A stretch of DNA of 64,000 nt, taken from assembly GCA_004369045.1 (NCBI GenBank), contig ML213511.1, positions 611,791 through 675,790 on the forward strand, in the 5' to 3' direction. This DNA is from Heliocybe sulcata (lineage: Eukaryota; Basidiomycota; Agaricomycetes; Gloeophyllales; Gloeophyllaceae). Each line of letters starts with the position of its first letter. The stretch's first letter is position 1. A program made the position numbers and the translations under genes. This document shows positions 50,678 through 63,267 of the stretch, one piece after another. The notes below the pieces were generated by a model. The model was not told the DNA's origin, did no database searches, and was given only the letters and a program-made list of their open reading frames with translations.

Positions 50678-53600
50678 CTACCAGTCCATCGACTTCACAC
50701 CGCCGCAACTACCACCCGTGCAAGCCGAGCCGGCGGACACACCGATGTCAGCCCCATCACGCACTTCAGCAATTTCCAGAGCATCTCCTCCGCCACGTTC
50801 GATGACCTCTGCCGTAGCCTTACGAACCATCCATTTGCTTGTGCCGATGACGGCATCCAAATCGTCAGGCTCCGGGAGGAGCAGATGTAGCTTGTCATTT
50901 TCCTCCTTCACGTCGAAGGCGATGATAGAATAGTCATCATCGTTTAAACACTCGCCGTCATCCAGCTTGTAGTTTCGCTTGTGAAGAGGACCTGTGGATC
51001 CTGCTGTTAGAGAGTGAAACTGAAGCAGAGGTAAAGAAACTCACATGAGATGTAGACATTGCCGTTAGGGTCGTCGCCGACGATACCGTGGTCAAGCACG
51101 AAGGCGCGTTTGTGAGGGCACATCTGAATACGCCGGTCAGCCAGGCCCCTGCCCCACCTCGACTATTTCTGACATACCTGTTGAGTAGCATAGTAGCCGC
51201 GTTTAGGAATATGGAAGATGGCTAGCTGACTGTCTCCATATTTCACAGCCGCAGATCTGAGCAATTACTTCAGTCCAAGCTGACATGGACATGGTCAAAC
51301 GGACTCACGTAGTACCGGCTTGTGTGGGCGTGAGATCCTCGACGGCGGCGACTTCTCTCCACTTCCATTCGCTCTTGGGCGTACGAATACTGGAAACGTG
51401 CAACTTGGCCGGAGGGAACGTCTTGGGCCAATTAGCAGGTCGGGCTTGGTTCCTCTCCTTGATCATCTCCATCTGCGGACGAGCCTCGTCCTGGACAGAG
51501 TTGGGTAGGCGGTCATACGAATCGGAGACATGAGAAACATACGGTGTTCACAAACTGACGGAATTGCTTCCGCCTGTTCGGGTCCTTCACAACCGCGGCC
51601 CATTCATCATAGTATGTGCCGACAAGCTCATCCATTTCCTTATCCAACTCTGCGCAGATACCTAGCTCGTCATCGAGCAAGATCTTCTTCAGTCTCTGCA
51701 TAACAGAAGTTAGCATCGTAAGTGGAGAATGCGCATAATCTTCACCTCGATGCCGCCCTCGAACTGTTCCACCCAACGTGCCGTTCTCATCAGCTTATCA
51801 GCGGTCCGGATGTAATACATGAGGAAACGGTCAATGGTGCGGATAACCTTAGAAGGAGGGACGTCCGTGGCAAATAAGGTGGCATGCCGAGGAGTCGACC
51901 CGCCATTTCCAGCAAGGAAAACTGGTGTCCTTTCGTCAGTTCAGTCCTGGTGCGATCGATCAGACTCACTGTTCCATCCCTTGTCTGTCGCGATGAGTCC
52001 GAAGTCCTTGGACTGTGCCTCCGCACACTCTCGGACGCACCCGCTAACACCGCCCTTGATCTTATGCGGAGAACGAAGACCCTTGTAGCGCTCCTCGAGT
52101 TCAATGGCCACTACTAGGATATTAGGGAATCTGAAAAGGGCCATGAGCAAAGGACGTACATCCGACTGAGTCGCCGATGCCGTAGCGGCACCAGGTCGTC
52201 CCGACACAAGATTTGACTGTTCGAAGAGCTTTGCCTGTCTGAATGTCAGTGGTGGGCTTTGTTGGTACATAATTAACAGCCAACCATAAGCATGGCCGCT
52301 CTCGAAGCCGGCTGCAATCAGCTCCTCCCATATATCAGGTAAATCCTGCTTTTTTGCGCCGAACAAATCGATGCGTTGTCTACAGGAATAGAGTAGTATG
52401 AGCAGGCGAATCGCGTTGGGAACATAACAAATGCATACCCTCCAGTAATCTTGGTATACAGACCGTCTGCGGCAGGTAAGTTGTCGTCTTCCGTAGGGAG
52501 AGCGACCGAACCAGACTCACATTTCTTTGCGACCTGTCCGAGAACAATCAGCTTGTCCGGAGTAATCTATCAATAAAGCTGATGAGCACGTCAACGGAGA
52601 AGATTTGCTGATAGCGGCGTACCTCTCCCGCAGCCACTCGGGGAATAACGGAGAAGGTGCCATTCCGCTGGATATTTGCCATGTACCTATGAGTCGATCA
52701 GTCATTTCCCCTCTTGCTTGGAGGGTACTTGACCCACCGATCGTTGGTGTCCTGGTTCGCATGGTGCACAGGGTTCATAACGTGCTCATTGTACAATGAG
52801 GACAGGATAGACCCTAGACAGAGCTTTGACTCGTATCGAAGCGGGTGCGCCAAAGGCAAGGACGCACCTATAGTTGGTTTGCAGATCTCGCAACCGATGG
52901 AATTCTTGTTAACACCAGCGGATTCCATGATCTCCGTGAACGTCTTGAGGCGGCGAAATCTGCATGTTAGACACGCGCGGCTTAGCATCTGATGCTGATG
53001 AAGAAGCGCATCAAGGCGTACTTTACGACGGTAAATAACTCTTGCCGCGACATGGCGAAATGCGGGCAGAGATTGTTGTTCAACGCATGGCCTGCCTTCT
53101 TCATCTCTGCCTGTCATTACACGGTGAAGCATTCAATTTTATCGATATAAAGCGAATAGGATGCGGAAGCAGCTTACCTTGAAGATGTTCGTCACCAGAG
53201 GCATGCAGCCACCACACCCAGTGCCGACCTTGGTCTTCGCCTTCAGGTCGCCGATTGTCTCCACGCCGCCTTTGATGCATTGCGCGATAGTGCCTTTCAG
53301 CACGTTCTGGTTTCCTTCCATAAGGGCGCGGCTCAGGAACTAGATGACCAGGCTCACATGGCAACTACAGATCTGCGTGTCATCGTCCAGGTCGGCGCCC
53401 TCGTCTTCGCCTTTCTTCTCTACTCCCAGGATGAACTGGGATGGAGGAACTTCGATCAATTTCTGTGTTAAGCAGAGTTGTGAGTTTATGCTCTGAGATG
53501 CGTTACAGCGCTTGAGTTCCACCTTCTTCTTGACCAATGCCACTAACTTCACATAGTCCGATGTATCGCCGACCATCATGCCACCCAACAAGTACTTGCC

Positions 53601-55476
53601 ATCCGCGCTGAAGATATACCTAGAAAAGATGTAAGCCCAGTATCTTTCCAATTACGTTGATATCCTTTGATGAAACGCACTTCTTGTACACGAACGAGAA
53701 CGGATCACGATACGTCAAACACTCAATCGGGCCCTCAAGCGCCTCCTGCTTCCTCTTCGCATGACCCGTCTTCGGCTTCTCCTTTTCGTCCGCAGTCGTC
53801 TCAGCCTCCGTCGTGATCACTGCGCCCTTGGGGGCAGCACCTGCCCGATCCTCCTTGATCTCCCACACGGGCCTGGGCTTGTTCGCGCTGGTCTGGTTCC
53901 ACGAGAGCGGCGCGGAGGTCGAGGGCGCCGCGATCTCCATAGTTGCGGTCGATTTCTTTGTGCGTTGGCGGTCCAGACTCTTGTCGGCGAAGTAGTCGCC
54001 GAAGGATGCGACCTAGGGCGGGTGAGATCAGGCGAGGAGAGAAGAAAAGAGAGGAAGACGGACATCGACGCCCATGAGCTTGAGCTTTGTGGAGAGATCG
54101 GGTGCGTTCATGACGCGTGGCTTGAACCCGCCAATGGAAGTCTCCGTCTGAGTAAAGTTGAACGACAGAATGTCGGCCATCTCGACTGTTTGGGAAAGCT
54201 ATAAGACTAGTGCCCCATGTTTTGACAACGAAGCTTACCTCCAGGAGCGATTAACCCGTATGTGTTCCCTCTCCAGCTGGCACATTCGCCGATGGCGTAC
54301 ACATCTTCCGCACTCGTCTTTAAGAGATCGTCGACCACGATGCCTCCTTTCTCCTGACACTTCAACCCTGCCGCCCGTCCGAGATCGTCTCTAGGTGTGA
54401 TTCCAATGGCGTAGATGACCATATGCGCTTCGACATGCCGGCCGTCGCTCATCTCCAAGCCAGTAAAGGTTCCATCCTCTGCTGCGGTGATGTCCTTCAC
54501 AGTGATGTTAGTGAGGACTTCGACACCCATGTTTTCGATGCGACGCAAGACGATCTCGCCGCCCTCTTTGTCAAGCTGGCGGGAGAGAGGGTAGCCTTGG
54601 CGGTTGACGATAGCGACTTTGGAGATGGTTTCTCTGATGGTCGAGGGGCGGATAAGAGGAGAAGGTATGCAGTGCGGTGAAGTGCACGTACAAATCGTAG
54701 ACTGCTTTGGCGGCTTCCAAGCCGAGGAGACCACCACCAATCACAACGGCCTGTAACGTCTATGAGGTTGTATGGAGAGCTGTAGTATTTGTGATGACAA
54801 ACCTTTCCGCCCTTGATGCCTTCCTTGTCTGCATACGCTAGTATGCTGTCCAAGTCGGAGATATTCCTGTATACAAAAACGCCTTGTACCTTCGCACCCC
54901 TGTCGGGCGGAATATAGGGTGGCAATGTGCTCACAGAGCCAGTTGCGATGACGCAGTAGTCGTACTTGATGGCTCTGTCCTTGCTCGTCCTAACCGTATG
55001 TGTTGCGGGATCCAAAGAGGTGACCTGTTCTCCGGTGTAGAACATGAAACGCTCCGGGTCTTGCTTCGCGTACCAGTCGGCTATTCGAATGGGATGTCAC
55101 GGGGTGATGTGTAGTCTAGTGGAAAATAATTACCTTGGTTCAAGTAGAGCTTTTCAACCGAGCGGTGCTGGAAGTAGTCTGTGAGCGCGACTCGATTGTA
55201 CGCCAGGTGCATCTCTGTTAGTCGTTAGCGAAGGCATCATTCTGGAGGAAAGTGGCCATTCACCTTCTCCACATGTTACTATCCGGTAGTGCATCGCTTC
55301 GTCCAGGTTCATAAGCTTCTCGATGAAGGCTGGAAACCGTTAAAGTTGCCGACTAATTGGGATTGCGAACAGAATGGAGGGATTTGAACGAAGGACATAC
55401 CTATGCCGACCATTCCGAGGCCAGCGACGAAGATCGTCTTCCGCTGCTGCGCCTGCGTGGTCGTCGAGTCCGACAT
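50678..55476 (-). CDS. niiA: Assimilatory nitrite reductase [NAD(P)H]
   Basis: Multi-cofactor enzyme that reduces nitrite to ammonium with six electrons. Domains in order: FAD/NAD(P)H module ([69 protein letters not shown]); an inserted linker; a BFD-like [2Fe-2S] domain (QICSCH, GCGGC near 53210); the ferredoxin-like and siroheme/[4Fe-4S] reductase halves ([34 protein letters not shown]); and a C-terminal Rieske-type module ([27 protein letters not shown]). Roughly 1,100 residues in about twenty exons. The start ATG at 55476 gives [15 protein letters not shown] Rieske C-terminus fused to the large subunit is normal for fungal NiiA. It shares the 1.1-kb divergent promoter with the nitrate transporter. 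Confidence 0.96.
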
Positions 55477-56566
55477 TCTGTACAACGGATCCCCAGAGCA
55501 GACTCAAGAGACTGGATGGGTCTTGAGTTAGAAGTGGGACTTGAGGCGGCAGAAGGGTAGGCCGTCCAGTCCTGCACCACAGCAGAAGAAACCTTGAATG
55601 CTCGCCATTATTGCGTAGGAGTAAGGGGGTGCCAGTCTTGACGGGTCTGACGATCGGTGCTATTCGGACAAGAGCAATGAATTCTGTCTTCCAATCGTAA
55701 GGAGGAGAATTCAGGACCGGATGCAATGGCATACATGCTATGATAAGGACGTCCGGCGGTACTTTGGATTGCCCAAGCCCGTATTACGGTACTACCCGAC
55801 AGCATCGATGATGTGCCGTAATTATCCGACGTGGCGTGCTGGCGTAGCTCTACTTGCAACTTGGAGAGCATGCTGAATATTGTCTCCCAAATAATGAGGA
55901 CAAGGTGTACTCTTCATACAGATTCGGCTACCTGTTGTACGCAGCAAGCATGCAAGTAAGTACACGGTCAAATTTCCCCGCATTCCATTCGCGTTAATTT
56001 GATATTTCCTCGTTACTTCCGCTTCATATAGGCGTCTAATAAACTCGTCCTTCTCCTTGCCGGCGCTTGATAAGGACTTGCCAGTTCAAGATGCCTATGT
56101 CCTCTTGTTTCTTCCGACCCCAGTTAGTATCTGATACTTCTTCGTGACATGACCTGGGGCAATTGTTGAACAGGCGGCTTCGACTGGTTTCTGGCAAGCA
56201 ATCGTGTTTGGGCCAGTGCCCTCGCCATAGGATAGCCAAGGCTCCTTCAACGGTGAAGCTCAAGGAGCTAAAGAACTTTATTTTGAATGAATCTTGTCGA
56301 ACGAAAGTACCGCGACATGCATCGCCGACACGTCGCCGTGGTGCCTGTACCAAGCATTTGGGCTGCAACGCTGATAAGGAGCTCCAGGGCTTATCAGCAT
56401 CGTCAGCGGGAGCTAGGTAGGAAGCCGAACAGGTCAACGATCGCCTGGATTTCCAGAACGAACAAATCTGTTTTTGGATATTTTAAGTAGAGTCCGCCCG
56501 TCTTCGAGTCTATCCTGGTTCTTTCGGGTGTTGTACGTTGCTTTATCCAGCGGCAAGCGTCGAGCC
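55477..56566. promoter_or_regulatory. Divergent promoter of niiA and nrtA
   Basis: A 1.09-kb gap between the nitrite reductase and nitrate transporter start codons. It contains several GATA-type sites: GATAAG at 55742-55747 and near 56070, the inverted pair at 56370-56398, and TTATCC near 56543. AreA/NIT2 regulators bind such sites to activate nitrate genes when ammonium is absent. I found no clear match to the Aspergillus NirA site CTCCGHGG. The 133-codon minus-strand frame at 56036-56437 covers these sites and is not supported as a gene. Confidence 0.7.
56370..56398. promoter_or_regulatory. Inverted GATAAG pair (putative AreA/NIT2 site)
   Basis: GCTGATAAG (56370-56378) and CTTATCAGC (56390-56398) form a perfect 9-base inverted repeat with an 11-base spacer. 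Each arm carries the GATA-factor core. Paired GATA sites are the strongest known NIT2/AreA targets. Confidence 0.65.
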
Positions 56567-58709
56567 ATGGGAGAACAACCAGCATACATAAGCCTCTTCA
56601 AGCCAGTCGTCAATCCTATCAACCTGAAGTGCACGACGCTCCCCATTTTATCACTCAATAACCAATACTCGAGAAACTTCCATCTGTAGGTATTGCTAGT
56701 GCCCTCTCCGTATCCGGGGCGTATCTGATCAAGGCATTCCCGCGTTGGCAGAGCGTGGCTCGGGTTCTTCGTCGCGTTGTAAGTCTTGACTTTAGTGACG
56801 CCCGAAGGTGGTTCCAGTTGACGAAGGGCAACCAACTAGTCTGTCGTGGTTCGCGTTCTCGCCGTTAATCCCTGATGCGATCAGGAGCGACTTGCATCTC
56901 ACGCCCGCACAAGTCGGTTTGTATCCTTTACCTTCCCCTCAGACCCAGTGACATTTAACTTTGGTGTACCAGGTAATTCCAACGTCGTCTCGCTCTGCGC
57001 CACCCTCATCGTCCGGATAATAGTAGGACCACTAGTTGACAGTGAGTCTACTGCGCAAATGCTGCTTCTGTGAATTGTGGTGGACTGATTTGTGCATCGT
57101 GACTCAGAGTATGGCCCACGTAGGATCATGGCAGCAATGCTCATCATCGGCGCAATCCCCTCCGGACTTGCCGGGACAATCTCTACTGCTTCAGGACTCT
57201 ATGTTGTTCGCTTCTTCATCGGTATCCTTGGTGGTACGTTCGTCACATGCCAAGCGTGGACGACAGCCTTCTTCGACAAGAACGTCGTTGGGCGAGCAAA
57301 CGCACTCGCCGGAGGATGGGGAAACTCGGGTGGTACGTCCGCATTGGAAACCCAAATAATCACGATCCGAATCGCTTCATCTTCGACAGGTGGTTTCACA
57401 TTCATCATCATGATTGCACTCTTCAACCGTCTCCTCGCCGACGGCCTATCCTCGCATGTGGCTTGGCGCGCGTCATTCGCCATCGTCCCCGTGCCCATTC
57501 TTTTTTTCGTCGCCATACTGACGTTGGTATTCGGCACCGACCACCCCGCGGGGAAGTGGTCAGACAGACATAAGCTGCCTATTGCCCATCGCAAACTGGA
57601 CGAGGAGCAAGTGGCGCAAAATGACCAGGAGATGGTCAAGCAGGAGGTGAACGCGAATGCCGAGAAGGTCAGCCGGCGCGATGCACAAGTTACTGTTGCA
57701 CCTGTGGGAGACGAGCCCAGTACGTCCTTCGTTATGTTCTTCATCTACTTCCTCTTATAAGCGGATTGCAGTAATTTCGGAACTCGATGTTGCGGTTAAC
57801 AAGGATCTGACATGGGATGTCGCATACAGCACCCTCGTCAACCCATTGACATGGTTGCCTGCCTTGGGCTATCTCACCACGTTCGGGTACGAACTGGCTA
57901 TCGACGCGAACTTGGGAAACGTCCTGTATAACCTGTACAAGTCGCCCTCCTTTGGCCAAACTAAAGCTGGATATATCGCTGGTGCGTACGGGTTGATTAA
58001 CATCGTTACGCGGCCCTTCGGTAAATCTTCATACGCTGGAACTGAAGATCGCATGTTAATAATAGCTTTATTGAAGGTGGATATTTGGGCGACTTGATCT
58101 ATCGCCGATATGGGGTAAGCTCGAAATATCGCTGCACCATACGGTTCTGTGACATGATGAATTGCTTCCTGCAGGTGCCTGGCAAGAAGTATCTTACGAT
58201 CTTCTGCGGGATAGCCCAGGGCCTGTTGTCTGCGGGGCTTGGCGTGTATATCGATGGCCGCACGCACCCTTCACGTAAGGCAAAGTTCTCTCGGTTCGCT
58301 TTCGGAACCTGACGCTTAACTGATCTAGTGGCGATTGTGATTGTTCTTTTCTTGCTTACGGCTGTCTTCAACGAGGGTGGGAACGGGGCGAACTTCGCCC
58401 TTGTGCCGCACTGCAACCCCAGTACGTGTTGACTGAGTTCACTCCATTGAGATGAACCCTCATTTATTGGTAGACTCGAATGGCTTGATGACTGGCATTG
58501 TCGGCGCGACGGGCAACCTCGGCGGAGTGATATTTGCACTAATATTCCGCTTCCAACCATTACCGTATGGCAAGGCGTTCTGGGTCTCGGGCATTCTGAC
58601 CATAGTAAGTTCTCTGATTCCAAGTTCCAGTGGCGCAATTCACTGAGCTATGTTCCTTCTTCAGGGTGTCAATTTGGTCATCTCATTTGTGCCTGTACCC
58701 GCGCTATGA
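56567..58709 (+). CDS. nrtA: Nitrate transporter, NRT2/CrnA family (MFS NNP)
   Basis: Plasma-membrane nitrate/proton symporter. The start at 56567 gives MGEQPAYISLFKPVVNPINL, matching the cytosolic N-terminus of fungal NrtA, then FHLAWLGFFVAF joined over an intron and SWFAFSPLIPDAIRSDLHL. Family signatures are clear: NSNVVSLCATLIVRIIVGPL and the first nitrate signature around FFIGILGGTFVTCQAWT, with NALAGGWGNSGGG. A long cytosolic loop rich in Lys and Glu follows (EEQVAQNDQEMVKQEVNANA). The second half contains YELAIDANLGNVLYN, AGYIAGAYGLINIVTRPFGG, NEGGNGANFALVPHCNP and GLMTGIVGATGNLGG, the second nitrate signature. It ends ISFVPVPAL at 58709. About 500 residues and ten or more exons. It lies between niiA (divergent) and niaD (same strand). 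Confidence 0.94.
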
Positions 58710-59223
58710 ATAGTACGGGTTCTATCGTCGTCCGATCTAAACACTGTAATAATGCAGTACCCGCAGAAGGCAGACAGAATGTCCGGGAGTAAGGGTCTCC
58801 AACAAGATAAATTTGTCGTTGACGTATCCTAGCTTTTAGAAATTCCTGGGGAGCGAAGTTATTACACGTGTTCTCATTGGATGATAGGAATCATGGAATG
58901 GCCTAAATGATCGGATCTGCCCGGCCGACGCTTTGCCTGCGGCCTGCCTGATCTTGACGTGCTGCCAAACCCTATACGATGGAGAAACAAGAACGATGGA
59001 ACAAGTCTAGCCCGCCAACCTTCAGAGATAACGGCTCCTGTCATGGGGTCGTAGGCTTATCGTGAGAAGAGCGCTGTATGTTGAGGGATCGTTTATTCTG
59101 AGGAGCCGAATGGTTAGGCAGATCCCGCCTCGTAGGCTGCAAGCAGAGATGAAAAGGATCTTCCATATGGTCCCTTTCTTTTCTCTCAGTTGAAGCTCCT
59201 GAGTTCCAGCGTACTCACGAGCC
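58710..59223. promoter_or_regulatory. Gap upstream of niaD
   Basis: A 514-base region between nrtA and niaD on the same strand. It must carry the nrtA 3' end and the niaD promoter. I see no perfect GATAAG here and no clear TATA box. Confidence 0.45.
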
Positions 59224-62200
59224 ATGACCGAATCTCCTTCGGATACCAGTTCAGAGACTCGCGACCGCTCCATCCTCTCTGAATCTGAAGGGCAGTCTTC
59301 ATTTTCTAGTCTGAGCTCGTCACCGGCTCGGGAAAGTTGCTCCCTTCTACCTCAACCTTTTACACCAGCTACTCTTCTCGGTCCTGAACGGGACGGTCCT
59401 TCTCTTCCTGCAGGATTGCCATGCCTCCCAAAAAATGACAATCCTCGTGTGGTTGCTGATCAGGCATGCGCTGTTATAACCAGTTTATAGACCGGTACTC
59501 ATTGTTCCCAGGACATCGAGACCCCGGATAACTGGGTCAAGCGAGTGAGTACCGCTATCATTGGCCATAGCTTCCGAGCTAACTATGCTGTATAGAACCC
59601 TAACCTGATTCGCCTCACCGGGAAGCACCCGTTCAATACCGAGGCGCGTCTGCCTGACTTGTTCAAAGCCGTAAGAAATTCCTATACCAATAATGGCTTG
59701 TTCAATACCGACCATGTTTAGGGTTTCCTGACACCGGCTCACCTACACTTCGTCCGCAATCACGGCGCGGTTCCCCGAGTAAGTGATGAAGAGCGCGACT
59801 CGTGGAAGATACGTGTGCATGGCCTCGTTGAGCGAGAAGTAGACTTCAGCATCGAGGACCTGGCACGACTGTTCCCCGTCGTCACATTACCTGTCACATT
59901 GGTATGCGCCGGTAACAGACGAAAGGAGCAGAACGTCGTTCGCAAGAGTCTTGGATTCAGCTGGGGCGCTGCTGGGGGTACCTTACCGTCAAACCACATC
60001 ATTGTTCACTCGCATCTGACCACAGGCTCGCAGTTTCCACTGCGCTATGGACTGGCGTTTACCTCTCCGATGTCCTCGACTATGTAAGACCCGTCCGAGG
60101 CAAGGCTAAATACGTCGTCTTCGAGGGCGGCGATAGCTTGCCGAATGGGCCGTACGGTACTTCGCAGAAGCTGACATGGGCGAGGAATAAGGATAAGGGA
60201 ATGCTCATAGGTATGCGAGTTGTCTCCTCATGGGTACAAGGGACGACTCACGTACGACCAGCTTGGGCTATGAACGGGCTACCTCTTGAGCCAGATCACG
60301 GATACCCAGTTAGAGTAGTCATTCCTGGGCAAATTGGCGGACGCTCGGTGAAGGTAAGTCGCTTGAGTATTCTGCGATACAGTGCCTTATGCAGCCATGT
60401 CGCATATAGTGGTTACGGCGGATAGAAGTCAGTCATCAAGAGAGTCAGCATTATGTGAGCACACCTACTGGCTATTTGACCTGAGCTGACATCCATGCGG
60501 ATAGCTTCATTTCTGGGTAAGCTTCTGACACGGCCTAACCCGACAAAGTTTAACCTTACACTTTAGGATAACAAAGTCCTTCCTACCCAAGTTCTCCCGG
60601 ACCAAGCCCGCGGTGAGAAGCACTGGTGGTACGACCCAAGGTATGCTCCCCTTGCAGTACGCACATTCATTCTCTCGACGCTGACCAGTCGGTGTTAGAT
60701 ACATAATCACGTACGTCCTCTTCTTGCCGTCCTTTGCACCAAGCTAATCCCAAATTATGGTATGCCAGTGAGCTAAATGTGAACAGCGCCATTGCCCGGC
60801 CTGACCACGAGGAAATTCTGAGTCTAGACGTGGACAGCGGCGAGTACATCGTCGAGGGATACGCATACTCTGGTGGCGGTCGGAGGGTGACAAGGGTTGA
60901 GTTGTCGCTCGACCAGGGAGAGACCTGGAAAATTGCAGAGATGTAAGTTGATCCAGTAGTCACACCGCGTAACCCTCGCGCTGATATGAGGACAGAAATT
61001 ATCCCGAGGACATGTTCCGAGCCGTTTGCCATACAGACCCGGTATACGGCACTCTGGATCTCACAGAAAGAGATACGTCGTTGTAAGTGGCCAGAAGCCG
61101 CTGTGCTGAGAACCTGTGCCCATTTGTAACGCGTTATCGCTTAGCTGTTGGTGTTTCTGGTCATTCCGAGTACGTCATTCGGTGCTGGCGGAGTGCGATG
61201 CTATCATGGTCAGGGCGATGGATGAGGGTCTGGTATTGCAGCCTCGAGACATGTACGTGCAACCCCACGCAATATCCCGGAGTTTACGACCGAAGTGAAC
61301 ATTGCCGATAGGTACTGGAGTGCACTCGGGATGATGAACAACTGGTACGTTCTGTAATGTTATCATCGATAATATCGGACCGATTCGATGCTATAGGTGG
61401 TTCAGAATCGCAATAAGCAAAACTACCGTGGACGGAAGAACCCAGCTACGGTTCGAGCATCCTACACTGGCTGGAGCGGCGTCTGGAGGATGGATGGAGC
61501 GTATGAAGAATGAAGGCACGGACATTCTCAAACCTTCTTGGGGTGCCAACGGGGCCGGATCCCTATCTTCTAGAGCACCGGCGCCTGCTCAAGAGACTCC
61601 GATGACTAAGCCAAATGTCAACAGAAATATCACCATGTCCGAGGTGCAGAACCAGGACCGCGCGATGCCATGGTTCGTCGTGAAAGGCGAAGTGTACGAT
61701 GGCACAGCCTTCCTCGACGAACATCCCGGAGGCGGGGACTCTATTCTCCTGGTGGCTGGGGAAGATGCAACGGAAGACTTTATGGCTATTCATTCGCCAG
61801 AGGGACGTGCAAAATTGGCAGAGGTATGCCAGCGATCGACAGACACTGACCGACATGCTAATCGTATTGCAGCATCACATCGGAACACTGGTCCAGAGGG
61901 AGAATGCACCCACGGCGGCTGAGCCGGAAACTGACAGCGCTCCCGAAAATGCCGACGTCGCTTTCTTGGACAAGAAGAAGTGGAAGAGCGTTCAGCTGAC
62001 GGAGATTCGACAGTTGAATCACGACTGCTGGATTTACCGTTTCTCTTTACCAGCAGAGTCGCAGCCACTTGGTTTACCGGTGGGACAGCACGTGTTTGTA
62101 CGTCTGAGGAGGAAGGACACATCAGAGCTGGTCCAGCGAGCCTATACGCCCGTTTCGTGGCACGGAGCTCTAGGAGCGGTCGAGTTCTTGATCAAGTACG

Positions 62201-62852
62201 TCTAGCTGCTGACGTTCGGAGAATTCAGAGCTAAGTCGCTGTTAGAATTTACTACCCGTCACCTGGATATCCTGCTGGGGGGAAGATGACGAGTGGGTTC
62301 CACCAACTCGCCATTGGAGACACAGTTGAGATGAAGGGACCTTTGGGTTCTTTCGAGTGGAAGGGTAATGGCACAGCGATGTGGAAGGGAGTCGAGAGGC
62401 GCATCAACAAACTTGGTCTGATATGCGGTGGAAGCGGTACGAGCTAGTCGTCTTCACGCATCGTCTAGCTAAACCATGATGTAGGCGTGACACCGATACT
62501 GCAGGTGCTACGGCGGGTGCTCCACGATAAAACTGATAAGACAACACAGCTATGGCTGCTCAGTGCAAACAAGACAGAGGCGGACATTCTCTGCCGAGAA
62601 GAACTGGATGCTTTACACGCTGCGCATGGCACAGACCGGTTCCGTCTGCATTATACGCTTGGGCATGTCCCTAGTAAATGGAAGTATGGAATTGGTCGGA
62701 TAAACGAGGCCATGATCTCTCAGCATATGCCTGGTCCATCCGACGACGGCTTGATCCTGGTCTGCGGACCAGATGGTATGATCTCTCAGACGGTGAAACC
62801 TTCTCTTCGAAGGCTGGGGTGGGATATTGAACGATCGCTGGTGGTATTCTGA
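59224..62852 (+). CDS. niaD: Assimilatory nitrate reductase (Moco-heme-FAD)
   Basis: Homodimeric cytosolic enzyme that reduces nitrate to nitrite using NAD(P)H. The N-terminus is Ser-rich and disordered. The molybdopterin domain has LHFVRNHGAVPRV, the Mo-ligand Cys in PVTLVCAGNRRKEQN, SWGAAGGT, FEGGDSLPNGPYGTSQKLTW and the DHGYPVRVVIPG motif. The dimer domain contains GGRRVTRVELSLDQGETW. A cytochrome b5 domain follows (MPWFVVKGEVYDG, DEHPGGGDSILLVAGEDATE, with the second heme His in FMAIHSP). The flavin part has RAYTPVSW (FAD), GPLGSFEWKG, ICGGSGVTPILQVLRRVL and LVCGPDGM (NAD(P)H). It ends ERSLVVF. About 880-900 residues in a dozen or more exons. All cofactor-binding residues that I can check are present. 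Confidence 0.96.
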
Positions 62853-63267
62853 GTCGGGAGATTAGGCGTGCATGGGCGTCCTGTAATATTGCATCGAGGC
62901 ATCGCTAATTGCGTATGACTAGTTTTTGTAAAATCCGTCGTCCTACTGTAACATACCTGCAGCTCAGTCTCTGGATATCGGTCATGAGAAAGTTTCGGTC
63001 CCACGGCAAAGCCTGAAGCTTAAGATCACGTGGGACGACGCGTTCAAAAGTCGCCCGGCCGTTGCTACTTAGAATTGGCTGCCAGCTTCGCCACCTCAGA
63101 TCTCAGACTTCAGCTTCAGGTCTCAAGATCTCAGACTCGTAACAGACCTTCAAAGCTTCAAGAAGCTTCAAGCTTCGACGTTTTGACGTTCACCTGCGTG
63201 GATTTTGCGCCGTTTTTCCCACAGTTCTCCGCAAGCAAGTCTGCGTCCACCGGGATTCCTAGCTTTC
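62853..63267. other. Intergenic gap with short direct repeats
   Basis: 415 bases downstream of niaD. At 63095-63180 the probable 5' leader of the next gene repeats GATCTCAGACT and AAGCTTC several times. No TATA box seen. Confidence 0.45.

Noticed and set aside
56036-56437. 133-codon minus-strand open frame in the niiA-nrtA promoter
   Set aside because: It covers the GATA sites of the divergent promoter, has no recognisable domain and no splice or promoter support.
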